Assembly: GCA_002007465.1 (NCBI GenBank)
Contig: LNAC01000018.1
Span: 2,358,732-2,422,731, forward strand
Length of the DNA stretch: 64,000 nucleotides
Direction: 5' to 3'
DNA from: Ailurus styani
Taxonomy: Eukaryota; Chordata; Mammalia; Carnivora; Ailuridae
Shown: positions 10,050 to 24,602 of the stretch, in pieces
Layout of the letters: every line of letters begins with the position of its first letter
Numbering within the stretch: position 1 is the first letter of the stretch
Made by a program: the position numbers and the translations under genes
The notes under the pieces: generated by a model
Told to the model about the DNA's origin: nothing
Seen by the model: only the letters and a program-made list of their open reading frames with translations
Databases searched by the model: none

Positions 10050-11764
10050 TGATGAAAAACAGAAAATCAGATTTCAAATAGGGGCGACTAGCTAGATGAC
10101 AAGCTTATTATCGAGGGCAGGGATCATCTTTCTTATTTTGGTATGCTCATCTGTGGTATGGTGCCTCTGTCAGAGGCAGGAACACAATCCCAATTCTGCT
10201 CTCAGGACAGACCAAGCACACCAAATGTACAAACCACAGGGAAGTCAGAATAGAAAATTTTGTCTAAGCTTGCCAACATGCTACGTCTTTATGAACCACC
10301 TGAAATGTGCTTCTCATGTTGACATTTTCTACATCAAGCATCTGATGAAATATATTACTACCAGTATTTTCTTTAGTCTGGTCATCTGCTAAATAGAGCA
10401 GATGTTACTTGAAACACAGAAAAAAAGAAAGGTTTAGAATTTGTCTGGGTGATTTCCAGAGTCCAGCTGGATATCACAGCCAGGCACACACCTGCTGGAG
10501 ATGCTAGGGGGAGCTTTGTTTGTACCGGCCTGACAGTCTGATAGTCAAAAAGCACTGCTCACTGGGGCGAGACCCAGAGCTTACCGTGGACTCTAACATT
10601 CAATCCTTGTGTGACCCTGAATGGACAAGTCACTTCTTTCCGGGTCTACAACCTCAGCTATAAAAAGAGTTTATATAAAAAACACTAAGGAGAGTTCTTG
10701 GGTCTCTATAAAGGGAAAGGAAGGCTACTCTAAATCTAAATTTGAAAACATGTGTGGAGGGTTCTAATACCACCATATGATAATACTCTGGGGGTAACCT
10801 TAACTAACGTTAATTAGGCAAATGAAAGAAATATAGAATACGAATACTGAAATGGGAAGGCAAAATAATCATTACTTATAAATGATGTGTATCTGGGACA
10901 TCCAAAAGAAGTAACTGAAAATTTTCATTTTTCAAGAAAAGGTAAATCCATTAAAATGCCTATGTAAAAACATTAACATTTAGAAGTATATGTAATGGAA
11001 GAAAAACTCCTATCCACAATACAAACAAAGAACATGATAATAAGAGGAAGGTATTTGTAATAACTTCATTTTAAAAAAAAGAAAGCTTGTCTAAGAGATG
11101 TAAGACTTCATTAAATGGGACTATCCTTCCTTCGGATAAAAAGGCTCAGACTTATAAAGGCAGTCTCCCTAAATTAATCTATTAAACTCAATGATAAACA
11201 AAATCATCTTTCAACATAACAGGACACCAAAATTCATTTGGGGGAAAAAACCATAAATAATTATATCCCCTCCACCAAAGGCAAGTGGAGACATATTAGC
11301 CCCACTAGCATTAATCTTTAACATTTACCAAGCACTTCACTGCTATGTGTCAGGCACTTTAAGTAAGCATCTTGATTCTCTCATTTGCTCATCACAGTCC
11401 AAGTTAAATATTATTGTCCCAAGTTACAGAAACTAAGCTTGGATAGAAAAGTAACTTGCCCAAGGTCACAGAGCTAGTAAGTGATAGAGCCTTGACAATA
11501 ATCCCCAGAGCTCCATCACTTGATCCACTTACACTATGGAAATTTGATTTATGCTTGAACTCAGTGGGAAGTCTTTGGCTAGCTGGATCCTTACATGAAA
11601 ATAAATTCCAAAAAAATAAAAAATAAAATAAATTCCAGGTAGTTAAAAAATTTAAACCAAAGAAAAGGAGCAGGAGGAGGGGAAAAACAAGGGAGAAGAG
11701 ACATGGAAGGGAGAAGCCATAAAAGCATTAGAAGAAAACAAGGCTAAAAACATTTATGATCTTG
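10050..11764. other. Intergenic sequence
   Basis: This is AT-rich sequence with no gene. It includes MIR fragments at about 10575-10665 (forward) and 11318-11530 (reverse), plus an A-rich simple stretch at about 11600-11640. Confidence 0.6.
11318..11530 (-). repeat. MIR SINE (reverse)
   Basis: Blocks tgtgtcaggcactttaagta, ttattgtcccaagttacaga, aacttgcccaaggtcacaga and gctagtaagtgatagagcc match the reverse MIR in order. Confidence 0.75.
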
Positions 11765-11963
11765 GGTGCCTGGGTGGCTCAGTGGGTTCAAGCCGCTGCC
11801 TTTGGCTCAGGTCATGATCCCAGGGTCCTGGGATCGAGGCCCACATCGGGCTCTCTGCTCAGCAGGGAGCCTGCTTCCTCCTCTCTCCTCTCTCTCTGCC
11901 TGCCTCTCTGCCTACGTGTAATCTCTCTGTGTCAAATGAATAAATAAACTCTTTTAAAAAAAA
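11765..11963 (+). mobile_element. Carnivore tRNA-Lys SINE
   Basis: This is a full-length head-to-tail copy. A 15-bp target duplication, atttatgatcttggg, lies at 11752-11766 and 11964-11978. The duplication overlaps the first g's of the element. Confidence 0.95.
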
Positions 11964-12226
11964 ATTTATGATCTTGGGGTAGAGACAAGCAAGATATAAA
12001 ATTCAGAATCCATTTTTAAAACTTATGATAAATTTGGCTACCTAAAAATGTAAACTTCTGATATAAAACTACTATATTCAAAGTCAAAAAACAAACTATA
12101 AGCTGGACATATGACAGGGAAAATTTCCTTAAACTTCCAAAGAATTTCTAACTAGTAAGAAAAAGACCACAAATCAAAAGCAAGCAAAAGAAAAACCAAA
12201 CTTGTCAGTAAGTATATGAAACTGTT

Positions 12227-12427
12227 GGGCACCTGGGTGGCTTAGTAGTTTGGGCATCTGTCTTGGGCTCAGGCCCTGATCCCAGGGTCCCAGTCCCGGT
12301 TCCATTCCCACATTAGGCTCCCAGCAGAGCTCCTGCTTCTCCTTCTCCCTTTCCCTCTGCCCCTCCCCTCTGCTTGTGTACCGGCAGCGTGCACACACTC
12401 TAATAAATAAATAGAATCTTTAAAGAA
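12227..12427 (+). mobile_element. Carnivore tRNA-Lys SINE
   Basis: It runs from gggcacctgggtggcttagt to taataaataaatagaatct and an A-rich tail. Confidence 0.93.
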
Positions 12428-12790
12428 AAATGTGTCAACCTCATTCGTAATAAAAGAACACTAATCAAAACCATGAAATGTTACTTTTCATTAAGCGCCT
12501 TGGCAAAAACTAAGTGATTAGGTAAAATCTGATGTCAATAATAGCGTAGGTACATGGAAGGCAAATTAAATGACTTCTATCAAAATTTTAAATACTCAGC
12601 CACCAAACCATAAACTCCAGTACTAGGAATGAATTTGTTCTAAGAATATAGAATATAAAGATGTTCACCGAAGTGTTATTTAGAATATCAATAAAATGAA
12701 AACCTAGAATCCAACAAGGTCTGGTTAAATAAATGCTAAGCCCACTCATAGAATTAAATCTATTTAAAATTGTTTAAAGAAGAAAAAACT

Positions 12791-12999
12791 GGGGCACCTG
12801 GGTGTCTCAGTCGTTAAGTGTCTGCCTTTGGCTCATGTCACGATCCCAGGACCCTGGGATTGAGCCCCACATCGGGCTCTCTGCTCAGCAGGAAGCCTGC
12901 TTCTCCCTCTACCACTCCCCCTGGTTGTGTTCCTTCTCTTGCTGTCTTTCTCTGTCAAATAAATAAATAAAAATTTTTTAAAAAGTAAAAAAAAAAAAT
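12791..12999 (+). mobile_element. Carnivore tRNA-Lys SINE
   Basis: It runs from ggggcacctgggtgtctcag to caaataaataaataaaaat and a broken A tail. Confidence 0.93.
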
Positions 13000-13379
13000 T
13001 CCCATATGAAAAAACCTAAGATATACTAAATGAAAAACACAAGATGCAGAAGAGAGTAGGAAAAAGTCCATTCGCATTTTTAATAAATGAAAAGGAGAAA
13101 AAAATATATATATGCACAGAAAAATTCTGGGAAGTTATTCAAAAAAACTAGTAAACAGTGACTGCCCTCTTAAGAGTCCAAATGGGAGGCAGGTACAGAT
13201 GGAGAGGGCACTGGGGTTTTTTGGTTTTTACTATTTGAATTTTTCTTTACTAGCTGAATTTCTTCCCCAGGCACATATAACTTTGACAACTCTTTTTTAA
13301 ATGAACTCAACATAAGATCATCTCCACTAAGACACACTGAACAATAAAGACACAAACTTCAAGGCAGGTTTTTTTTTTT

Positions 13380-16300
13380 CAAACATTTACTGAACACAAA
13401 CACCATTTTTTTTCCTTTTACACAGCAGTATTGTTAGTTTCAAATTAGCTGGGCTATTAGGACTATCAATTGCCACGAAATTAAAAATGATTCTACATGT
13501 CAAACTCAAATAGAAAATGTCATGCAATATATAAACCACTAACAGACCTCTGGTGCAGTCAGCAAGTTTACTATGTTTATTAAAGTCACGTAAATGGTTT
13601 GACAAAAGTGCACAATAGAAGGACATCACTGGTTTGTTATAAATCACAGTGAATTACTAGAATACAACAATGTCATTTTTCTACACAGAGGATTACAGGA
13701 TGGGGTGAATATTATAAAGGATAGGATCTTTCAACACATTAGGGCCAGTCAGATTTTACTCCCCAACTAAGTAACTCTGAAAAGATCGGTTACCAAAGCT
13801 GAGGGGTTTTCCTCATCTTTTCACCTCTACCAATTACTAATAAGCCACAACAAAAAAAAAGCCATGCACAAATTTTACAACACCTGATAAAAAACAGATA
13901 CAAAACCTTGTTTACTTCATCACTTGGCAAAGCTTGCATCTTCGCTCCTTCATTTTTCTGATTAGGCCACTGATCACATGACTCACCCCTAAATGAAAAG
14001 CTGTTAATAATTTAGCAATACTCACCCCTGCACACACATCAAGATACGCTTCCCATAACCATCAACTCGGTGTCCCTTCCCTGCACATCAACACAAATGA
14101 ACACACCACAAACCTAGGACTAGAGACCACATTTACTTTATAGTTTTAAAAATTAATGCATCTATCATCACTATCAGTGTGTTTATGTCAGATCCCATAT
14201 TCGGGAGAGAGTATGCTGTACATACAACCCAGCCCATCTGAGGATTTAGGCAAATCTGCCAGAAATGTAGGAGAAAGCCCTGCGATGTGCCATACATAAC
14301 CAGGAGCTTTCTACCTTTCAGAGAGGGTTTCCAGAGCAGAGCTGTGCATTTTCAGGGCAGGAATAAACACACAGCTTAACATCTAATGGACTAGTATCTT
14401 TTCATAGAGCAAAAGGCAGAGTTTTGTTTTCTTTAATCCATTTTAATATTACAGCATAGTCAGTGAGGAAAACAGAATAGTCATCTGTATATAGATATAT
14501 CTGGCTAGCCTAAAAAGGAACACTTAAGATTTTTACAGAAAATCTACCATAAAAACAAGTCCTTTAATATACTCTTATCCATCTACTCACTAGTTCAATC
14601 ACTGGTTGCTTCTAAATCCAGCAAACTGTAACCCGAGGTCCAGCAACTCACACCTCACCCCGCCCCATTCCAAAAAAGAAATGCTTCTGCATGAATAATC
14701 CAAAATGGTCTTATCCATAAAGTAGCTGCCGCAAACTGCAGTGAACACTGGTGACAGGGCGCTGTTCCCTTGGGATTTGAATTTTTAAAAACACTTGCCA
14801 AATGCACAGTTGATACTTAGGGAGCTGCTGCCCCCAAATCATGTTACTTCAAACAGTGCTACCGTACCTAAGTTTCTCATTAATTGTTATTAATCAACTA
14901 CTAGTATAATGAAACAAAACCCTTCCCAGAAACAAGCCAGACCAAAGCTTGCTTTCTGGTTGGTTTGTTTTAAGTCCCCTCAGCAAAGAACCTAAAGGTA
15001 GTTGGACTATGGCCTGCTAGAGCCATCCAGGGTAAACCAATAAAAACTATGTTGTGTCAGAGTTCTTACATCAAAGATTTCCCCCTTCTCTATCAATTGA
15101 GGGGATGGATCTGTTGCCCATTCCTTGAGTTAAACAGTTACCTAAGTTCAAAAGTTCAATTTCACCAACTCCATTAAAAGTGTAAAACCCACCTAAGTTT
15201 CACATGGCTTGCCCAGGTATTCGAAGCCCAGGTATTCATCCACCTGGGCCTCTAGTTCAGCCAAATCTGAAGGACAATTACTGAGCAAGACAAAGAAGTT
15301 TTGACTGAATTTGAAATATCATCAACGAAGACTTACAATCTGAAGCATATTTCTACCAATAATAACAGGAAACGACAAAAGTGGCTGGAAATGGAGCCTA
15401 GAGTTCTCAGTGAGTGGAGATACAGATTATCTTTCTTACCGATTTATTTTCCTTAAAACACACACACGCACACAGACACAAAACAGAAAAATCGTTAAGC
15501 TTGGGAAGGATTTGGCTAAACATATTTAAAATAATTCTACCAAAACAAATAAAAAACAGGCATGTAGATCACTTGTTTCAAGAATGGTTTTATACAGATG
15601 TTTCACAATACATACTTGGACTTATTTTACAGGACAAAATTAGATCCTTAGCAATAGAGTGCACAATGTACTACTATACTATAGTAAAAAAATGTGTTAC
15701 CATTAGCAGAGTTCATAGTTTATTCCACTGTCTTCAAATTCTTTCTCCAACTCTGTCAGCATTTCAATCAGCAGTTCTATTTTCTCCAGCATTCATCCCT
15801 TCTCAAAAACACTGTCATTAAATTTTGATGTCTGAATATGTACATATTATCATTATCCTCATTTTATAAATAAGCAATATCTAAAATAGCACTGGTCCTG
15901 GGTAGCCAGAGGGATGAAATGGTTTTTAAAACATGCAACATTATCTGATATTTTAAGTTTTGGTGTTTAAAAATCATACACATTAATAATGGAACCAACT
16001 GAATACCAAGTATCATAGCCACTCCTCAGACTATCAGAGAAGCAGACCCTGAAGTCTGAAAAACACAGGGTCTGATCTAAGCTGTGGAAAAGGCAGGATT
16101 CACTCACCTTGAGGCCGTGCATTTTCTCTTTCAGGCCATGAGAGTTGCCAAGGGCAAGGTACAGTATTTCCTTGATTCATACCAGGAGGAGCAAGGCTGG
16201 TAATTTTCAAATTAGGGCTCAAATACCTCCCTTTAAACCATCCTAAAAACCCTCCTTGTAAAAACCTCAGGTTAGGGAAAAAAAAACACATTACCATGAC

Positions 16301-18157
16301 GGAATTTACTATCAAAACGTTCCTAGCTGAAGCAAGAAGAACATGGAGAATAACTACAATAGCTGTAAAAGTATCTTGCACTCTTGGGGGAAAAAGTTTT
16401 TAAGTTTCCCACCTGCCATTCCCTCCCACCCTTCAAACTATTTCATTTCATGGGGTATCTATTTTATTTAAGGCCCTAGGTGCTAATTTTGGCTTGGTCA
16501 TTATATTTTCTACTGATCCAACTGCAATCCTTCTCTTATACTTCACAAAACAATATGCATACAAAAAATGACCACTGAAACCAACATGTTGGGGGGGGTT
16601 GTTTCTGGTTTGTTTTTTTTTTTTTAGTTTATATCTGATGTCACTACATAATCATAATGCTTTTCATTAAAGAAAAAAAAGCTGCAGGTCTTCACTTACA
16701 GTACCATGCACTATGAGTAGCTAAGGCATTCATTTGGCACTAGAGAGAAAAATACAGATATAGCTAATTTTACTTTATCATTTTTAACATCGATAGGTGT
16801 GTACCATTTCCTTGATTTTCTGTGATGCTTAAAAGATAATCACAGAATACTTTTGGTCTGACAGTTAAAATGCTGCCATTAAAACAGAACAGAAAAAACA
16901 CAGAGACCTCTGCATAGCCTATCAGAATCTGTGACATATTGTGGTTGAAAAACTTGCAGCTCTCACAGAAACACCTTTCAAAGGAGCATTGCAAATTATT
17001 TTTATCATCGAAACCATTTAATTTCCTATACCACACTAGCGATTTTCCTACTAGTTATAAGGGACAAAGTAAAGAAAGCGAAAAAAATCACAAATATCCT
17101 GGGTTCCTTTTCATCTGTCATAAACACCTTATTGGGGGGGCACAAACAATGCCCTCTGGAAAAGCAGTTTCCAAATTTTAAAAGACCACACAGGAGGAAA
17201 GGGACAAAAACAGAATGTATAACTGTAACAATTTGCTTCATAAGAAAACAAAGCATTCATAATTTTTACGTCTGTGAGCTGAGTCAAATGCAGACTGCTG
17301 CAGTTTAGAGAAATTACATTAAAACAGAGACTTCAAAGAATTTTAGAATTTAAGCCTAAAGGCAAGTAGTCCATCAATATTCTCTGAAACATTGTTTTAA
17401 GATTATTACTACTTTGTATACACCACCCAGCATAATGCAACAATTTCAATGGATTTAAATTTATAAATGTGTTACTATTGTTAAATTAGCACATTTTCAG
17501 GTTAATCTGCAGATATATTTTTTGAAATCCTCCTGACGTTACAATGTGTTGTATCACTCCACATAAATATTAGAAGAGCAAAAACTACCTACAGCAGTTT
17601 GGCACGTGCAGAACACCTAGGTATCCCGTTACTCTGAATGGTCCTTTTTAGTTGTTTTTCTTCATGAGATCCTCAAAACTGCTGCAAGGATAACACACTG
17701 ACACAGGTTTAACAGAAATACTTTTGTAGGCAGTTTTTTAAAACAGTATCAACTTCAAATCATAAATGTCCCTTGTTACATAAACAAAATATTTTATACT
17801 CATTCCTTAAAAAAAAATACAAATGTCGAATCATTATGTTATACACCTGAAACTAATATAATGTATCTCAATTATATTGCAATAAGAAAAAAGACACAAA
17901 TGAAGAAAAAAAGAAAAAGTAACCAATATTCAGATACCTTAGATTATAGTTACACCTAAACAATGTGTCTATGTTTAAAGTGTAAAATCAATAACCGTTA
18001 TGAGGCAAAAAGACCAAATATAGAACTAAGGAAGGATGGGTAGGGAGGAAGGGTAGTGGAAAGAAAAGTAGAATTTATGAACACATAATTCTATTGTCTG
18101 TGATTAAAGTCCTTTACTTTTTAGCACCACATTAAACGATTTTACATATCCAGTCAC
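13380..18157 (-). other. FEM1B: FEM1B 3' untranslated region (probable extent)
   Basis: This is the sequence downstream of the FEM1B stop on the minus strand. It is AT-rich, has no carnivore SINE over about 5 kb and contains no convincing coding frame. A candidate end is at about 13,380-13,400, where the minus strand reads AGTAAA (a weak polyadenylation signal), then an A-run, then TG/T-rich sequence. That gives a 3'UTR of about 4.8 kb, in keeping with the long FEM1B message known in other mammals. A canonical AATAAA on the minus strand near 13,570 could give a slightly shorter form. The exact end cannot be settled from sequence alone. Confidence 0.6.
17825..17895 (+). mobile_element. LINE-1 3'-end remnant inside the FEM1B 3'UTR
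   Basis: The blocks tcattatgttatacacctga and aactaatataatgtatctca followed by an A-rich tail are the common 3' terminus of mammalian LINE-1 elements. It lies about 260-330 nt after the FEM1B stop, antisense to the gene. Confidence 0.6.
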
Positions 18158-19816
<1,659 letters not shown>

Positions 19817-21516
19817 TCAGAAAACAGAGGCCACATGCCCTAACATGAGTGTAAAGAATGGATTCGTTTGCACTGACCAAAACCTCAATCTGCAGAACAT
19901 GAATACAACATGAGTTTGGGTGAAAATAAAATCAGTTAACTTAAATAAAGCACTCTGCACTGTACTTACACCTAGTAGAAGGTCAAGAAACATTAGCTAT
20001 TACTGTTACTGCTAAAGCATATAATCCTTAAAAAAACCCAACTTTCTACTAGCAAAAGTAAATACATTTCAGAAAACACAGAGGAAATGTAAGGAGGTTC
20101 ATAACTTCTTTACCACCAAACTGATGCACTGGCTCTTAAGGAAAAACATGTTCCTCCTGCCCAGTATCCCCCAGGTACCACAGCTTCTCTCAATAGGTCA
20201 GCAAGAAAGCTACCCCAGTCCCTATAGTAACACTGTGTTAGAAACTGCTTTAGGAAAAAAAGTATTTAAGCAGATAATTGTCCCCTAAGATTATCTAATC
20301 AAATAAGCTAATCAAATATACTTCTACTACAGCAATGAGAATGAAAAAAATTCCTGCTCCATACAATACGGAAGGATCACATAAACATGATGCTGAGCAA
20401 AAGAAGTCAACCGAACATAGTACATATTATATTACTACATTTATATACCTATCTGTAGTGCTGAAGTCAGAACACTGTTTACTTTTAAGGGAAGTAGATA
20501 GTGGGAGGAAGCACAAAGGGAACTTTATTAAACAAATACATTCGCTTTGTGAAACTTTTAAATGCTTTCAATTAGTGCATTTTTTTCTCCATCCATTCAA
20601 CTCCAACTTAAAGGTCTTAAAAATATGTATGTATATGCGTATGTGTGTATCATGGGTTTATGTATGTTCCTCAACTAAACCACTGGGGGAAATACTAACA
20701 GCAAGAAACAATTAGCACTTTCCTGAAACCAGTGGGCATCTTCCCTGACCTTCGGCCGATGTCTGCACTTTGTGGCTTCACAGTCACCACTTACTTACTG
20801 TCTAATATGTGCTAGATTCTTACAATAGAATTAGACTTTGCTAGAAGGCCAACCTATCCCATCTTTCTACCTTCCATTTTTCCCCAACCTCAATTTTTCA
20901 AATGTTGATCCTATTACTGATCATCAGACCTATAAAGTAGACTTCTGCCGCACACTTAGATAACACTGTGCTTGAACCACTAAAATAAGTACACTTGCAA
21001 ATGTTAAGGAAAAAGGTCAATCAAAAGCAGTATTTACCAGAGCTATTAAGTATTTATACCACAAACCTCACTGAACTTCTCACTACACAACCTAATGTTT
21101 TAACACAGGTCAAACTGTATCACCCATAAAGTGAAAGAGTATAATCCCCTGGTAGAATGTAAATATCATAGTTTAACCCCAATTAACAACACCCCCAAAA
21201 TACCACCTGTCTGTTGTTTCTGCGGAAAACAAAAGACCCACTTTATAATTCACGTGGTTGAGGCTTCGATTTCATATAATGACACAAAATCACAAAAAAG
21301 TCTTCTCATTAACAAGTACCTATGGAGTTACCTATGGGAAAGGGTATAGGACTAACTGGGAAGAGTCTTAAAGCTATTGGAAATGTCCTAAATCTTGATC
21401 TGGGTAGTGGCTACATGGGTGCATATTTAGGAAAATTTCTCATCAAACTGCACACCATGCATAAAAATTAGGGAAGTAGCCTAGATCTATATGAAAAGTA
21501 AAACCATGAGCGTTTC

Positions 21517-21726
21517 GGGCGCCTGGGTGGCTCAGTGGGTTAAAGCCTCTGCCTTCAGCTCAGGTCATGATCTCAGGGTCCTGGAATCGAGGCCCGAATC
21601 GGGCTCTCTGCTCAGCAGGGAGCCTGCTTCCTCCTCTCTCTCTCTGCCTGCCTCTCTGCCTACTTGTGATTGCTCTCTCTCTCTGTCAAATAAATAAATA
21701 AAATCTTTAAAAAAAATAAAAAAAAA
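21517..21726 (+). mobile_element. Carnivore tRNA-Lys SINE, young copy
   Basis: It runs from gggcgcctgggtggctcagt to aaataaataaataaaatct and an A tail. A perfect 16-bp target duplication (aaaccatgagcgtttc) lies at 21501-21516 and 21727-21742, so the insertion is recent. Confidence 0.97.
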
Positions 21727-21774
21727 AAACCATGAGCGTTTCAAAAAAAAGAAAAAAGTAGACTATCTTCATGA

Positions 21775-22835
21775 CCGTGTAGTTAATGACTATTTCTTAA
21801 ATGGAATCCAAAAAAAGCACTAATCATAGAAAAAACTGATTTACTGAACTTCATTAAAATTAAGAACTTCAATTCATCAAAAGATATTATGAAGAAAGTA
21901 AATATGCAATCCACTCACTGGGAGAAGACATTTATATTAAATGTATTTGACAAATCAATAAGAAAAAGGCAAAAAACCCAACTAAAAAATGGGTAAAAAG
22001 ACTAAACAAGTATACTTCACAAAAGAAGATAATCAAGTGACCATAAACATAGGAAAAGATGTTCAGGATAACTATGGGAGAGGGAAATGCAAATTAAAAT
22101 CATGAGTTACCAATACACAGCCACCAGAATAGCTAAAATTAGTAAGACTGACATGACAATACTAAATGTTGGCCAGGATGTGAAGCAACTCAAACTCTCA
22201 CTGCTGGTAGGAATGTAATTGTTTGAACCACTTTCAGGAAAACTGTTTAGCAATAACTATTAAAGTTAAACATACACCAACCCCATGACCCAGCAACCAC
22301 TCCTGGGCATATACTGACAAGAAGTGAACGCAAACACCCAACAGTGAAAATGTATACATAAAAATGTCCATAGCAGCTTTATCTGTAACGAACACTGGAA
22401 ACAACTAAAATACCTGTGTATAGAATAAGTTGCCACATATTCATACAATGGAATACTACAAAGTATAAAAAAAAAACCTACTGATACAAGCAACTGCACA
22501 GATGAATCTCACAGACGTGTTAAGGAAAGAAAAAAAGCCAGACAGGAAAGAGCATATTGTATGATTCCCTTTATAGGAAGTTCAAGTATAGACAAAACTA
22601 ATCTGTGGCGATAAAAGTCAGAATAATCATTACTTCTGGGAAGGGAAAGGAGAGGAACTGACTGAGAAGGAGAACAAGGGAAACGCTGAGTGATAAAAAT
22701 ATTCTGTATGTTGATCTAGAAGATATTTACATGGCTAAACATATTAAAATTTTATCACATCGTACACTTAAAATTTATGTACCTTACTAGATGTTATTAC
22801 CTTAACTAAAAACAGTTATAATTAAAAACAAAAAT
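21775..22835 (+). mobile_element. LINE-1 fragment, end of ORF2 plus 3' region
   Basis: Degenerate blocks in L1 order are visible: tgacccagcaaccactcctg, tatactgacaagaagtga, gtccatagcagctttat, aatggaatactacaaagt, then gcatattgtatgattccc and an A-rich end. It is full of stops and not coding. Confidence 0.75.
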
Positions 22836-22879
22836 GAGACACAATTAAAGATAAACAGTTTAAATGAACACAAATAGCT

Positions 22880-23055
22880 AGTAAGTATCTTCAGTGTGCC
22901 AAGCACTCATTGTATTAAGTGCTCAATATGCAATACACCTCATTTAATCCTCATAATAACTTCCTCCCAATAAACCTGAGGTCGACACTATTATGCTCAT
23001 TTTACAGATACATAACTAAAAGGTTTACATGAGATTAAAATACAAAACTACTCTA
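22880..23055 (-). repeat. MIR SINE (reverse)
   Basis: Blocks tgccaagcactcattgtat, cctcatttaatcctcataa and tgctcattttacagatacat are in reverse MIR order. Confidence 0.7.
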
Positions 23056-23398
23056 CTACATAGTACTCTCTGTATTAAGGAAACAAAATACATGTCATTG
23101 TTCGAACAGTTTCAAATTAAAAAGCATTTTTTCAAAAAATAAAAAATAAAAAGCATTTTTTCAAACTAATTAATAGTAATCTACCAAAAATACATAGTTA
23201 ATATAGAGTTACATATACGTGGTTAAATGTTTCCTTGCACTTTAAAAATACAAAATTATTATATGCCAGGAACATGAACCCAAACCATGTAAAACTCATA
23301 AATTTTACATTAAAATAGACATTCACATACATTATTTTTAACTCTCACAATAACCGTAAAAGATTAATATGACCCCCATTTTAAAGATGAAAAAAAGA

Positions 23399-23584
23399 GG
23401 GGCGCCTGGGTGGCTCAGTGGGTTAAAGCCTCTGCCTTCAGCTCAGGTCGTGATCTCAGGGTCCTGGGATCAAGCCTCTGCTGAGCAGGGAGCCTGCTTC
23501 TTCCTCTCTCTCTGCCTGCCTCTCTGCCTACTTGTAATCTCTCTCTCTCTGTCAAATAAATAAATAAAATCTTAAAAAAAAAAA
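23399..23584 (+). mobile_element. Carnivore tRNA-Lys SINE
   Basis: It runs from gggcgcctgggtggctcagt to caaataaataaataaaatct and an A tail. It lacks about 20 bases of the usual middle (ggatcaagcctctgctgagc). An imperfect A-rich target duplication is present (gatgaaaaaaag / ggataaaaaaag). Confidence 0.93.
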
Positions 23585-24151
23585 GGATAAAAAAAGACAA
23601 AAAGTGATTAAAATATTTTTCTCACCTCAAATTTCCCAGAATTAACTCATTAATTATGTAAAAGTAAAAATTAAATTACAAATATATATTTCACTTGGTT
23701 TTTGTAACAGTTTAATACTTTTCATGATATAGCCTAATCATTTCCATTTTTCCATACAGTGATGAAACAGGAGCCTAAAGAAAGTTTCAATTATTTTTAT
23801 TGAGGCAATTAAAATTTTTAAATAGTTTAGGACAAAAATATTCACTGCAGAATGTATTAGAAAATGACCAGTCCTTCAGAAACATTAGCCTTAGCAAATT
23901 TTGAATTTCTACATCTAAACAAAAACATTAAACAGAGTAATGGGACTCATAAGCCTAAAATCTATGACATTCCTTTGTCCACAGACATACCAAACACATT
24001 TAGAGCAGAAAATAAAAGTATGATAAAATTAATGCAATATGTACTTGGTCCCTATGGGAGAAGTACTATAAAACAATGTTCTTTCTAGACTCAGTCCAAA
24101 ATTGCAATGCAAACTCTCTATTATGTATTTCATTTTAAAAATCAAGAAACC

Positions 24152-24480
24152 GGGGAGTACCTGGGTGGCTCAGTCAGTTAAGCATTTGACTTTTTTCTTT
24201 TAAGATTTTATTTATTTATCTGAGATAGACCAAAAGAGTGAGAGAGAACAAGCAGGGGAGGGGGGCCGGGCAGAGGGAGAAGTAGGCTCTCCATTGAGTG
24301 GGGCGCCCCGATGTAGGGCTCCATCTCAGAGTGGTGAAGTTGAGCCCTGCATGGAGCTCCAGGCTCAGTGCAGAGTCTGCTTGAGATTCTGTCTCCCCAT
24401 CTCCCTTTGCCCCTACACCACATACGCAAGCACGAGCTCCTGCACACTCTCTCTAAATAAATAAAATCTTTAAACAAACA
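24152..24480 (+). mobile_element. Carnivore SINE interrupted by an inverted SINE piece
   Basis: The plus-strand head (ctgggtggctcagtcagtta, to about 24190) stops and an inverted SINE 3' half begins (ttttaagattttatttattt). The plus-strand middle and CT-rich tail resume from about 24330 and end in aaataaataaaatcttt. The outer copy has lost about 40-50 bases at the junction. Confidence 0.85.
24191..24328 (-). mobile_element. Truncated SINE nested in the preceding SINE (inverted)
   Basis: It reads in reverse from a T-run and aagattttatttatttatct through the GA-rich middle to a diverged gggctccatctcag. The tRNA-like head is missing. Confidence 0.75.
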
Positions 24481-24498
24481 AAAAATCAATAAAGGAGG

Positions 24499-24602
24499 GC
24501 ACCTGTTTGGCTCAGTTGGTGAAGCGTGTGACTCTTGATTTCAGGGTCATGAGTTCGAGTCCCACATTGGGGGTAGAGATTACATTAAAAAGTAATAAAT
24601 AA
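24499..24602 (+). mobile_element. Short carnivore SINE (tRNA-related part only)
   Basis: It has A-box-like tggctcagttggtgaag and B-box-like gggtcatgagttcgagtc, then a gtagagattac linker and an AATAAA-rich tail. It is a SINE head without the CT-rich body, not a functional tRNA gene. Confidence 0.85.

Noticed and set aside
24499..24575. Possible tRNA genes (A and B box motifs here and in other SINE heads)
   Set aside because: The motifs belong to tRNA-Lys-derived SINE heads that cannot fold into a complete tRNA and continue into SINE linkers and tails.
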